From: Neobacillus massiliamazoniensis
GTDB lineage: Bacteria; Bacillota; Bacilli; Bacillales; Cytobacillaceae
Length of the DNA stretch: 64,000 nt
Reading direction: 5' to 3'
Assembly: GCF_001048695.1 (NCBI RefSeq)
Contig: NZ_CVRB01000002.1
Span: 1-64,000 of the forward strand
Every line of letters begins with the position of its first letter. Position 1 is the stretch's first letter. This document shows, in pieces, positions 54,501-62,812 of this stretch. The notes under the pieces were generated by a model. It was not told the DNA's origin. It made no database searches and saw only the letters and a list, made by a program, of their open reading frames with translations. The position numbers were made by a program, and so were the translations under genes.

Positions 54501-54537
54501 ATAATATCATAAAAAAAATAAGATGTAAACGGTAACA
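54501..54537 (-). promoter_or_regulatory. EIIA-nagE promoter with candidate cre
   Basis: Minus strand: -35 TTTACA (54524-54529), exactly 17 bases, -10 TATTAT (54501-54506). TGTAAACGGTAACA (54524-54537) overlaps the -35 and fits the cre consensus at 13 of 14 positions, so CcpA repression is plausible. Confidence 0.65.
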
Positions 54538-54622
54538 TTTATTCCAATACGGAATCCTAAGTCTTTCTTCACTATATGATAAAATAATAGTATATGTCGA
54601 TTTAGCAACGGGGTTAGTTTAC

Positions 54623-55705
54623 ATGAATTTAAAAGAAAAAGTTAAAAACCTCCCCCTATCCCCTGGGGTTTACTTGATGAAAGATTCTCATGGATCGATT
54701 ATTTATGTGGGGAAGGCAAAGAATCTAAAAAGAAGAGTAGAATCATATTTTCGGACCTCAAAAGCAGATACCGAAAAGGTAAAAAAGTTGAAAAATAGCA
54801 TTCGTGATTTTGAGTTTTTCCTTACTGATACCGAATTCGAGGCTTTCATGCTGGAATGTAAACTAATCAAAGAAATAAAGCCTTTTTTTAATAAAAAATT
54901 GAAAAGCCCTCAAGCCTATTCATTTATCGTATTTCGAATGAATGATGGAATCAGAAGAATGGAGATTTCTAACACCATTGTTGAAAACGACGGTAATCTT
55001 TATTTCGGCCCATTCACGAACAAACATACAATAGAAAAAGCGCTGCAAGGACTAAAGGAACTTTTCAAAATTGACTGCTGTAACCATTCCAACAGCAAGA
55101 CACCATGCTTAAACTACTCTTTAGATTTATGCATCGGCATGTGTTTTAGCAGGGAAGCTCTTGATCATTATCATCAAATTATCAACCAAATCATTGGACT
55201 CTTTCAAGGCAGGAATACAGGGATTCTGGAAAAAATAGAGCAAAAAATGGTAACAGCTTCGGAAAAATTTGATTTTGAAACAGCAGCACGAAATCGAGAT
55301 TATATAGATGCACTTCAGCTCCTTTTAAATAGAGAAAAGGTGATTGATTTCACTGAAGGAAATCGAAATATCGCCACCATCGAAGCCTTAAGTGACAACA
55401 ACTTTAAACTTTTTCTTATAAAAAGGAACAAAATTCTTTTCAGTGAAATATTTAAGCTTGAGGACCTGGAACAACAATGCAGAATGATTAAAAATCATAT
55501 ATTGACTTACTTTAATTCTGATGGACCTTATGAAAATAAAAAAGTTAGTAAAGACGAAATTGATGAGGCCCAAATCATTTACAGCTTTTTAAAAGGCAGC
55601 GGCTCTAGCTATACGGTTTTTCCGGTGAACTGGCTTAAGACTGGGGACAATGCTCTTCTTGAAGATACAATCAATCAATTATTGAAGCAAAATGGAGCCA
55701 ACTGA
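54623..55705 (+). CDS. UvrC-like GIY-YIG nuclease (Cho-like), truncated form
   Basis: A 360-residue UvrC relative. The GIY-YIG domain (1-100, GVYLMKD and IIYVGKAKNLKRRV) is followed by the cysteine cluster CCNHSNSKTPCLNYSLDLC-x3-C that ligates 4Fe-4S in UvrC, and a UVR motif (about 210-240, FDFETAARNRDYIDAL). It stops there; the C-terminal endonuclease and HhH domains of about 590-residue UvrC are missing. It resembles E. coli Cho, which makes only the 3' incision. ATG after GGGG. Confidence 0.85.
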   Translation: MNLKEKVKNLPLSPGVYLMKDSHGSIIYVGKAKNLKRRVESYFRTSKADTEKVKKLKNSIRDFEFFLTDTEFEAFMLECKLIKEIKPFFNKKLKSPQAYSFIVFRMNDGIRRMEISNTIVENDGNLYFGPFTNKHTIEKALQGLKELFKIDCCNHSNSKTPCLNYSLDLCIGMCFSREALDHYHQIINQIIGLFQGRNTGILEKIEQKMVTASEKFDFETAARNRDYIDALQLLLNREKVIDFTEGNRNIATIEALSDNNFKLFLIKRNKILFSEIFKLEDLEQQCRMIKNHILTYFNSDGPYENKKVSKDEIDEAQIIYSFLKGSGSSYTVFPVNWLKTGDNALLEDTINQLLKQNGAN

Positions 55706-55720
55706 GGGCTCCATTTTTAT
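55689..55720. terminator. Bidirectional terminator
   Basis: AAAATGGAGCC (55689-55699) pairs with GGCTCCATTTT (55707-55717), covering the stop of the Cho-like gene and the end of the convergent YgbA_NO-like gene. Confidence 0.9.
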
Positions 55721-56031
55721 TTATTAAAAATATGCTTTACTGAGTAAACAGGGTGATACAGCAGCATCCACGGGCCGACGTAACGCATTACAGATTTGAT
55801 TTTTTGGCGATATTCTGGTTTATAGCAATGGACAGAACAGTTGGAGCAGGCGGTTTTCTCTTCCCCAAAACGGCAGTGAGAGAGTCTTTTTAATGCATAG
55901 TCTTTTAAGTCCTGACATTCTTCACAAAGTTCATGACGATGATGTTTCTTCAGACAGTACAGCTCAATCATTTTTGTAACGGTCTCTTTTTCCTTTTGAA
56001 CAACTGGACCTGTGTTTAGTACCTTTTCCAT
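55717..56031 (-). CDS. Nitrous oxide-stimulated promoter (YgbA_NO) family protein
   Basis: A 104-residue cysteine-rich protein: CEECQ, CRFG, CSNCSVHCYKPEYR and an ending VMRYVGPWMLLYHP, which are family marks. The cysteines suggest metal or Fe-S binding. Relatives are induced by nitric oxide. AAAGGGG precedes the ATG. Role in this organism unknown; downstream of the TubZ-like gene by its own terminator, so likely separate. Confidence 0.85.
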   Translation of the reverse strand: MEKVLNTGPVVQKEKETVTKMIELYCLKKHHRHELCEECQDLKDYALKRLSHCRFGEEKTACSNCSVHCYKPEYRQKIKSVMRYVGPWMLLYHPVYSVKHIFNK

Positions 56032-56158
56032 GATTGTAAACCCCTTTTCATAAAAACAGATTTACTTACTTCCTATCATTACGATAACACAGGAATCACA
56101 GGAAAAATCTTAACAATTTTCGAACAAATTGGTTTGATGAAACCCATATAAAATTCAA

Positions 56159-56190
56159 CTAGCCGACCTCCGGAACTAGAGGTCGGCTAG
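56159..56190 (-). terminator. Hairpin after the TubZ-like gene
   Basis: A perfect 12-bp stem (CTAGCCGACCTC 56159-56170 with GAGGTCGGCTAG 56179-56190) seven bases after the stop. The following T tract is weak (TTGAATTTT). Confidence 0.7.
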
Positions 56191-56196
56191 TTATCT

Positions 56197-57300
56197 TTAG
56201 TGCTTAGTATACTTCGATGATTCTGCCCCCGGCTGTCTTTGAGGTGCTTTCGCTTTTAAATTGGAAGCCCAAGAAACCCGAGATTCATATCTTTGGGTAT
56301 ATTCCTTGTTGACCAGGTTCTGTAAACGATCTTTGTTCTTCTCAAGGGATTCCTCAATGGATTGCATGCGGCGGTTTGGAAATGGCAGCCCTGCTAGAAT
56401 GGTTGTTATGGTAGGGTCCGAATCTGTGATATACGTTCCTTCAAATAATTCCAGTGGCTCTCCAATCCTTTCAAAGATGGACGGGACATTAATGAGCTTA
56501 GACATATTCTCAGGTCCTTCATAAATGAGACCGGCTCTAATGACACCTGTTGTTTCCACAGGACAGAAAATACTGTTTGCCCATGATTGTTGAATCTTAC
56601 TGGATACTTCTGAGGTAGTCTTTGCATCTGTGATCGCGGCTGAAGAGATCATCGTTACTCCTCTTGTGCCCAGAATATTCATAAGATCTGTCTCATCAAA
56701 GTTGCCATAAAAAGAACTCTTTTTCGTTACTTGAAGTACATTGTTAATGGCCTCCATGACTTGATGATTGGATGAAAGATAGATTTGATGTTTGCTTGAT
56801 TGCGGGCTAAACTTACGCATTTGATCATTATCTACAAGGAACACTGATGAGATTCCGTCAATTTTGGAAATCTCTTCGATGCACTCAGCTGCATTGATTC
56901 GGTTACCCGCTAGCACATTACGATCCGGTACAATTGCAATAGCTCCTACGTTGATTTCAGAAAGTTTGTCTAATAAAAGATCAATTAATAACGGGCTCAT
57001 ACCGGATCCCGTACCACCATCAGTAGAGAAGGCCACCAATAAAAGTTTTATGTTCTTAAAAGATTTCTTTACAAAGTCGATAATTTCCCGATAATGATCT
57101 TGAACAGCTTTTATTCCTATTGATCGATCTTGTCCGGCACCATTAAATCCCGGAACAAAATACTTCTTTTCCACCTTCGTGTTCACAAAACCATCACGTT
57201 GGTTCGTATTAATTAGTGCAGCTTGAAAGCCGATGTTAGATGCTGCTTCAGCAATATTACCGCCCGCTTGGCCTATGCCTAGTATTCCAATCGATTTCAC
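56197..57300 (-). CDS. TubZ/FtsZ-superfamily GTPase
   Basis: A 367-residue tubulin/FtsZ-fold protein, clearly not the cell-division FtsZ. T1 GIGQAGGNI (9-16), GTP signature DGGTGSG (94-100; Asp replaces the usual S/A/G), and T7 catalytic loop NFDETD (200-205, the NxDxxD that activates GTP hydrolysis in polymers). The C terminus is basic (KAKAPQRQPG-SSKYTKH), as in TubZ plasmid partition proteins where it binds TubR on centromere iterons. No TubR gene or iterons are seen. GTG start at 57300 (GGGAGG seven bases before). Divergent from a LysR regulator. Could be a plasmid relic, a phage relic, or a domesticated filament. Confidence 0.8.
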   Translation of the reverse strand: MKSIGILGIGQAGGNIAEAASNIGFQAALINTNQRDGFVNTKVEKKYFVPGFNGAGQDRSIGIKAVQDHYREIIDFVKKSFKNIKLLLVAFSTDGGTGSGMSPLLIDLLLDKLSEINVGAIAIVPDRNVLAGNRINAAECIEEISKIDGISSVFLVDNDQMRKFSPQSSKHQIYLSSNHQVMEAINNVLQVTKKSSFYGNFDETDLMNILGTRGVTMISSAAITDAKTTSEVSSKIQQSWANSIFCPVETTGVIRAGLIYEGPENMSKLINVPSIFERIGEPLELFEGTYITDSDPTITTILAGLPFPNRRMQSIEESLEKNKDRLQNLVNKEYTQRYESRVSWASNLKAKAPQRQPGAESSKYTKH

Positions 57301-57347
57301 CAGATCGCCTCCCTTTCTTACTATGATAATACTCATGTTTTATGAAA

Positions 57348-57572
57348 TTAGACTTTTTCATTATAATAATTTTTAATTAACAGTTTCCTTTTCAATCCAC
57401 AATGGTTCTTTGGATAGTTTGTACCATATGTGTTAACGTTGAAATCGTCTGGTCTTTGGGATGGACGAATCGGATTAATGTTAAACTTGTTCTTAGGTTT
57501 GATTGAAATTTCACATACTGATAGAATAATTTGAAACAATATAATGATGAAACTTAATTGAGAAAAAACCAT
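57348..57572 (-). CDS. Possible small membrane protein upstream of the TubZ-like gene
   Basis: An uninterrupted 74-residue frame in the 349-base gap between tubZ-like and lysR: a hydrophobic helix (residues 3-21) and a K/N/P-rich tail. ATG at 57572 lacks a ribosome binding site, and the region is AT-rich, so it may be chance or a decayed gene. No HTH of TubR type is seen. No iterons or other features are recognised in the gap. Confidence 0.25.
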   Translation of the reverse strand: MVFSQLSFIIILFQIILSVCEISIKPKNKFNINPIRPSQRPDDFNVNTYGTNYPKNHCGLKRKLLIKNYYNEKV

Positions 57573-57648
57573 TGTTAAATTTGATGGAATGCAAATAAAT
57601 GTATGATCATTGTCTGAAATTAAAAAATTCCCACAAGCAGGTGCTGAT

Positions 57649-58533
57649 ATGGATATCAAACATTTACATTATTTTATTGAGGTAGCCAATTTTAATAGTT
57701 TTTCCCGTGCGGCCGATCATTTGTTTATCACACAGCCAACCATCAGTAAAATGATTAAAAACCTTGAGGAGGAGTTAGGTGTTGCACTTTTTGATCGCTC
57801 TCGAAAGCAGTTAACCCTTACTGATGCTGGAAAGATTATCTTCGAGCAGGCAAAACTGATTGATAAAGCATTTAATAATTTAGAAACAGAATTAGATAAC
57901 CTTTTAGGGTTGAAAAAAGGGCATATTCGTATTGGGCTGCCGCCTATTTTTAATGCCCATTTTTTCTTTAAAATAGTTGGTAGCTTTCACGAAAAATACC
58001 CTGGGATAACTTTCGAATTAGTTGAGGACGGATCCAAGAAAATAGAAGAGGATGTCGAAAACAACCTTCTTGATGTGGGTGTTATTGTTCTTCCAACCAG
58101 GAAGGACCTTTTCGAATATTTTTCCTTTTTGGAAGAAGACCTTAAGCTCCTACTTCCTCTCTCACATCCATTTGCACATAGAGAGGAAGTTAATTTAGCT
58201 GAATTAGCAAATGAATCCTTTATTTTGTTTAATAAAGATTTTGTCTTAAACGATCGAATTATTCTTTCATGTAATAGTGTGGGCTTTGATCCACACATCG
58301 TATCAGAAAGTTCACAGCCTGCTTTTATAGAAGAAATGGTTGCGTGGGGGCTTGGCGTTTCCCTATTGCCAGAAAGTATGTGCAATCAATTAAAGGAAGA
58401 TGTAAAGTCTGTTAAGATTGTTAACCCTCCCATTAGATGGAAACTAGCCATTATTTGGAGCAAAAATCAATACCTATCCTATGCAGCAAAAGAATGGCTG
58501 AATTTCACAAAAGAGCATCTAAGCACGGAATAA
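57649..58533 (+). CDS. LysR-family transcriptional regulator
   Basis: A 294-residue LysR protein: winged HTH (1-60, NSFSRAADHLFITQPTISKMIKNLE) and a type-2 periplasmic-binding effector domain (about 90-290). The N terminus resembles CidR-type regulators, which control cidAB, but no cidAB is near. AGGTG precedes the ATG at 57649. Divergent from the TubZ-like gene, which is therefore its likeliest target by the usual LysR arrangement. Confidence 0.88.
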   Translation: MDIKHLHYFIEVANFNSFSRAADHLFITQPTISKMIKNLEEELGVALFDRSRKQLTLTDAGKIIFEQAKLIDKAFNNLETELDNLLGLKKGHIRIGLPPIFNAHFFFKIVGSFHEKYPGITFELVEDGSKKIEEDVENNLLDVGVIVLPTRKDLFEYFSFLEEDLKLLLPLSHPFAHREEVNLAELANESFILFNKDFVLNDRIILSCNSVGFDPHIVSESSQPAFIEEMVAWGLGVSLLPESMCNQLKEDVKSVKIVNPPIRWKLAIIWSKNQYLSYAAKEWLNFTKEHLSTE

Positions 58534-58552
58534 AGATAAATATACTTTTTCG

Positions 58553-58585
58553 AAAAAACGATTCATATTAATTGAATCGTTTTTT
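58553..58585 (+). terminator. lysR terminator
   Basis: AAAAAACGATTCA (58553-58565) pairs with TGAATCGTTTTTT (58573-58585). Perfect 13-bp stem, 20 bases after the stop. Confidence 0.92.
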
Positions 58586-58772
58586 CAAAATTCAACTATA
58601 TACACACTGCATAATTGAAAGCATTTACATAGATAGAAGCTATGATATAGATAAAATATAACCATTTTACTTAATTATCAATGCGGCTTACACTTTTATA
58701 GGTAAGAAAAACACTTTATTAACATGAGAATAGTATTTCTCATCAAGACTCCAACATGAAAGGAAATACAAT

Positions 58773-59291
58773 ATGGAAGCAAAAAAAATGAAAGATAGCC
58801 GCATCGTTAATACAGCTCAAGTATTATCATGCGATTTAAATAACTATAATACACTTTTTGGCGGAATATTAATGAAAAAGTTGGATGACGCCGCAACTTT
58901 ATCTGCACGTAGACATTCAAGAGTAAAAGAATGTGTAACTGCATCTACAGATTCAATCGATTTCTTGTGTCCTATTCATCAAACTGATTCAGTTTGTGTC
59001 GAATCGTTTGTAACTTATACTGGTAGAACATCAATGGAGATTTTTTGCAAAGTCATTGCAGAAGATATAATGACTGGCGAAAGAAGAGCTGCTGCTACAG
59101 CTTTTTTGACATTTGTAGCCTTAGATAGTAATAAACGTCCTGTGGAAGTTCCTAGTGTCATTCCGGAAACAGAGGAAGAGAAATTCCTCTACAATACTGG
59201 TAAAGAAAGAGCAGAAATACGTAAATTTAGGAGAAATAAAAGTAAAGAACTAGCTGAATATATTGCTCTAGAAAAACCTTGGGACAAATAA
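58773..59291 (+). CDS. Acyl-CoA thioesterase (hotdog fold, YkhA/BACH type)
   Basis: A 172-residue hotdog thioesterase that hydrolyses acyl-CoA. It has NTLFGGILMKKLDDAATL (the N-x3-GG-x2-M-x2-LD pattern with catalytic Asp), CVTASTDSIDFLCPI and an FVALD end of the core. The C-terminal 40 residues are charged. AAAGGAAATACAAT precedes the ATG. Closely followed (16 bases) by the next gene, probably one operon. Confidence 0.88.
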   Translation: MEAKKMKDSRIVNTAQVLSCDLNNYNTLFGGILMKKLDDAATLSARRHSRVKECVTASTDSIDFLCPIHQTDSVCVESFVTYTGRTSMEIFCKVIAEDIMTGERRAAATAFLTFVALDSNKRPVEVPSVIPETEEEKFLYNTGKERAEIRKFRRNKSKELAEYIALEKPWDK

Positions 59292-59307
59292 GAGGAGGCA
59301 GAACCTT

Positions 59308-59679
59308 ATGATAACAACAGTATCTAGTATTGATGATTTAAAAGCCACTAATAATGCCATTGCAAATTTAAAAAAAGACTATCCAAAACTTTTTGAAACA
59401 CTGTTAGAAATGGTTAATCTTACACGGGCGTTTCATTTCAAATATCATTTTATGGGATGCTTAATTATGGAAGAAGATCCTGGAGAATCTACTCCGAATG
59501 TGTATGGTTCTGTACTACGCTTGTATAAAAAAGAAATGCAAAAATTAAAAGATGATCAAGATTTTCAAGTATTGCAACAATTGTTTTCTGATTTCAAAGG
59601 TACCAGCTATCCAAAAATCTGTCTTTTAGTACTTGGTATGACACCTGAATCTTTAGTTGGTCTATCTTATATTAAGTAA
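59308..59679 (+). CDS. Unrecognised conserved-looking protein
   Basis: A 123-residue protein I do not recognise. GGAGG nine bases before the ATG and close spacing after the thioesterase argue it is real. No signal peptide or membrane helix; mostly helical, with HFKYHFMGCLIMEEDP in the middle and LVLGMTPESLVGLSYI at the end. Only one Cys pair (Cys53 and one near 105). No terminator with a U tract is seen after it. Confidence 0.7.
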   Translation: MITTVSSIDDLKATNNAIANLKKDYPKLFETLLEMVNLTRAFHFKYHFMGCLIMEEDPGESTPNVYGSVLRLYKKEMQKLKDDQDFQVLQQLFSDFKGTSYPKICLLVLGMTPESLVGLSYIK

Positions 59680-59810
59680 ATATAACAAACATTTTTAGAA
59701 TAGTGTAAAACACTACAAAATTTTCAGAATGGTATCTGGCAACACATGGGGCGCTGTTAAAATTCACGAGATTGACTCCCCCCTTTACGGTTAATTGTAA
59801 AAATTAACCT

Positions 59811-62168
59811 TTATTTTATGCCATTACCATTTCTGGAATCATTGTTTTTTTGGTCAGCTACCACTAATACATCCATATGGCGTACTTCCCTTAACAATCG
59901 TTGTGTGACGGAGCCCTTTACGATCTCCTCCCAACGGGTACGAGCTGATTGACCAATAACCACTTGTGTGGCTTTTTTTTTATTCATCTGGCTAACTAAT
60001 TTTCTAAAGACATTCCTACGATCAGTTGTCTCATACGTTTCAAAAATACCACCAAGCCGTTCAGTCAATTGTTGAATTTTAGTTAAAGTTTGTTTCTCTT
60101 CAGCCGTTAATGGATGGTCTTTTACAAAAGAAACATACCAAGAAGCTTTTAAACGATAAGCAATACGAAATCCGCGCCGAATAAGCCTTTCGCTGTCAGG
60201 TCTCAAATTTGTACAAACAAAAATAACCTCCTGCTGCCTCCAAGGGCCTCTTAATGTCCTTTTTCTCTCCCACGCCTCTAGCCGTTCATCAACATCATCT
60301 GCAACTTCTCTTAAAGCCAACTCACGAAGTGCAATGAGATTACCTGTCTTAAAGAAATGATTTAAAGCCTGATTTACTTTTTCAGCAGCATAAATCCTTC
60401 CTTCCGTCATCCGATCGCGCAATGCTTTAGGTGAGATATCAATCAATTCAATTTCATCTGCTGTTCGTAGAATCTGATCGGGAACAGTTTCACGTACTCT
60501 CACCCCAGTTATTTGTTCTACGCTATCATTTAGACTTTCTAAATGTTGAATATTCATGGTAGCAATCACCGAGATGCCTGCTTCTAAAAGTATTTCTACA
60601 TCTTCAAATCGTTTGTGGTACTTGCTGCCTGGCACATTTGTATGTGCTAATTCATCGACTAAGACTACTTCTGGATTACGCTTAATAATCATTTCGGTAT
60701 CCATTTCTTCTAAAGTTGTTCCCTTATAGAAAATCTTTTTTCGAGGAATAATTTCCAATGATCCTATTTGTTCAAACGTCTCTTTCCTTCCGTGGGTTTC
60801 CAATAACCCAATGGCAATATCAATCCCCTTTTTCTTTAGTTCATTCGCTTCTCTTAACATTGTGTAGGTTTTTCCTACCCCAGGTGCTGCACCAATATAT
60901 ACTTTTAACGTACCACGTCGAATTTTATCCATTTCGTTTTCCAATTCTTGAATCGTGAGACGGCGATAAGGATTTGTAGCTTCTTCCTTCCTTTGTTTTG
61001 TTGGAATAATACGTTCTCCATCCTTTTCAGCTCGATCCGCCACAATAAATACATCTATATTGCGTGTTTTCCGCAGGATTTTATTGATAATAGAACCATA
61101 AACTATTTCCTCCCAACGAGTTCGCTTCGATTGCCCCATCACAATCCTGGTGACATTATGCTCTGTTGCATATTTTACAATTTGATCAGCAACCGAATCG
61201 TCTTCCATTGGTAATTCTTCAAAATCTCCTTCCACTTTCTCTACCAGCTTAATAATCGAACGTTTAAAGGTTTGTTCATTCTTAGATAAATTTTTATTGG
61301 CAAAGCAAACAACAAGCAATTCTCCTCCTAATCTCTTTGCAATTTGCTGCCCACGTCGAATAAGAATGGACCCATTCCAATGGTATTGTACAGTTACTAA
61401 AATTTTTTCAGTTGCTCCCGAGGGACCAATCATTCCATGCTTTTCTCGATATTCATCGAGGGCATCATTTACTTCCCCAGCTAAAAAGCGGAGGGCAAGT
61501 TCACGGAGAACAGCTAGATTGCTTCGATGATAGAGGTTTTTTCTTCCACGCTTTTCCTCATGGCTAAGCTTGATCTCTCCTTCTTGGAGCCTGCTCAGGA
61601 TCACTTCAGGTGTTACATCCAGCAGCCTTACTTCATCCGCTAAGACAAGCGTATCTTCCGGGACACTACAATTGACCCTTACCCTGCCATCTGTTAATTT
61701 ATCAGCTATCCCTTTAACACCTTCAAGCTCATATATGTTAACTGTTGTGATCACACTGATTTTCTTATTTAATAGATAGTTAATATCATCCAATCGAGTG
61801 GACCTGGGAGCTTCCGGTCGATTTTGATGTGATAATTCATCGACTAAAACCACTTCTGGATTACGGGAAATGATTGCATCAACATCAAGATCGTATGTCA
61901 TTTCCCCCTTGTTTATCCATTCAATAGAAGGAATCGTTTCTAGACAACCAATTTGCTCCATTGTTTTTGGACGGTTTGAAGTACTGACGATTCCAATGAC
62001 AACATCTATCCCTCGTTTTTTTAAGATATTTCCCTCCTGCAGCATATGATAAGTTTTGCCAGTACCACTTACTGCACCTAAAATAATTTTAAAATGACCT
62101 TTTTCTATTTTTTGTATCGACTGCAGAATTTCCTCTGGCGACTTTCTGCGAAACTCCCCTTCCCCCAT
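59811..62168 (-). CDS. kdpD: Doubled KdpD-like sensor protein without histidine kinase
   Basis: A 785-residue protein made of two consecutive KdpD N-terminal units. Unit 1: KdpD ATP-binding domain (Walker A GAVSGTGKT 31-39, DELSHQNRPEA) and a Usp domain (about 254-380, GQSKRTRWEEI). Unit 2: Walker A GAAPGVGKT (426-434), DELAHTNVPGS, Usp (about 660-775, GQSARTRWEEI). No membrane helices, histidine or kinase domain follows. Single truncated KdpD (about 370 residues) are known in the B. cereus group; the doubling is unusual. ATG at 62168 after AGGAGG. Last gene of kdp. Confidence 0.9.
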   Translation of the reverse strand: MGEGEFRRKSPEEILQSIQKIEKGHFKIILGAVSGTGKTYHMLQEGNILKKRGIDVVIGIVSTSNRPKTMEQIGCLETIPSIEWINKGEMTYDLDVDAIISRNPEVVLVDELSHQNRPEAPRSTRLDDINYLLNKKISVITTVNIYELEGVKGIADKLTDGRVRVNCSVPEDTLVLADEVRLLDVTPEVILSRLQEGEIKLSHEEKRGRKNLYHRSNLAVLRELALRFLAGEVNDALDEYREKHGMIGPSGATEKILVTVQYHWNGSILIRRGQQIAKRLGGELLVVCFANKNLSKNEQTFKRSIIKLVEKVEGDFEELPMEDDSVADQIVKYATEHNVTRIVMGQSKRTRWEEIVYGSIINKILRKTRNIDVFIVADRAEKDGERIIPTKQRKEEATNPYRRLTIQELENEMDKIRRGTLKVYIGAAPGVGKTYTMLREANELKKKGIDIAIGLLETHGRKETFEQIGSLEIIPRKKIFYKGTTLEEMDTEMIIKRNPEVVLVDELAHTNVPGSKYHKRFEDVEILLEAGISVIATMNIQHLESLNDSVEQITGVRVRETVPDQILRTADEIELIDISPKALRDRMTEGRIYAAEKVNQALNHFFKTGNLIALRELALREVADDVDERLEAWERKRTLRGPWRQQEVIFVCTNLRPDSERLIRRGFRIAYRLKASWYVSFVKDHPLTAEEKQTLTKIQQLTERLGGIFETYETTDRRNVFRKLVSQMNKKKATQVVIGQSARTRWEEIVKGSVTQRLLREVRHMDVLVVADQKNNDSRNGNGIK

Positions 62169-62226
62169 GAAAACCCCTCCTTTCACTTATTCATTACAGA
62201 ACAGGAGAGAATAGACTCTCCCCTTT

Positions 62227-62790
62227 TTATTTTAATTGTTGTAATGCCATGTTTAGCTCTAGAACATTCACTCGTGGTTCACCAAAAATCCCCAATGAAC
62301 GTCCTTTTGTATGTTCATTGATGAGTGTTTGTAATCGTTCTTCCGAAACACCCATTGCTTTAGCAATCCTTGGTACCTGCGCCATCGCTGCTTCCGGAGA
62401 AATATCTGGATCAAAACCAGAACCGGAAGTCGTAACTAAATCTGTAGGAATTGTATTACCTATATTTCCATTTTCCTTTTTTAGTTGATTCACATTGTCT
62501 TTTACGGTATTCACGTATTCATTTGATGCAACAGCTGCATTCGTAGCAGCAGAAGCTGTTGCATCATATTTTGCCGCAGAAGCTCTTGGATGAAACCATT
62601 GCGGTCCTTTAAAATCTTGAGCTAGAAGCTCTGATCCTTGGACTTTTCCGTTTGTAGTGACAAGACTACCTTCTGCTTGTTTGTGAAATAGTACCTGGGC
62701 AACTCCTGTTGTTGCCAAAGGGTAGATTAAACCACATAGTATCATTAAGAACAAAGAGGCTCGCAATGCAACCATAAATGACCTCATCAT
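62227..62790 (-). CDS. kdpC: K+-transporting ATPase subunit KdpC
   Basis: A 187-residue KdpC: one N-terminal membrane helix (about 5-30, LRASLFLMILCGLIYPL) and an extracellular domain with GSELLAQDF, FHPRASAAKYDA, ASGSGFDP-type (here TSGSGFDPDISP) and the end GEPRVNVLELNMAL. It assembles and stabilises the KdpA-KdpB complex. Start at the first of two ATGs after GGAGGAG; the second (62787) is equally possible. Confidence 0.94.
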   Translation of the reverse strand: MMRSFMVALRASLFLMILCGLIYPLATTGVAQVLFHKQAEGSLVTTNGKVQGSELLAQDFKGPQWFHPRASAAKYDATASAATNAAVASNEYVNTVKDNVNQLKKENGNIGNTIPTDLVTTSGSGFDPDISPEAAMAQVPRIAKAMGVSEERLQTLINEHTKGRSLGIFGEPRVNVLELNMALQQLK

Positions 62791-62812
62791 AATCTCCTCC
62801 ACATTTCATGAA

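Noticed and set aside
54623..55705. Full UvrC
   Set aside because: The C-terminal endonuclease and HhH domains are absent and the frame closes at a clear terminator.
56197..57300. Cell-division FtsZ
   Set aside because: Signature, length, basic tail and lack of ftsA neighbour do not fit; it matches the TubZ side of the superfamily.
58616..58629. cre-like TGAAAGCATTTACA before the thioesterase gene
   Set aside because: The central CG of the cre consensus is CA, which usually abolishes CcpA binding.
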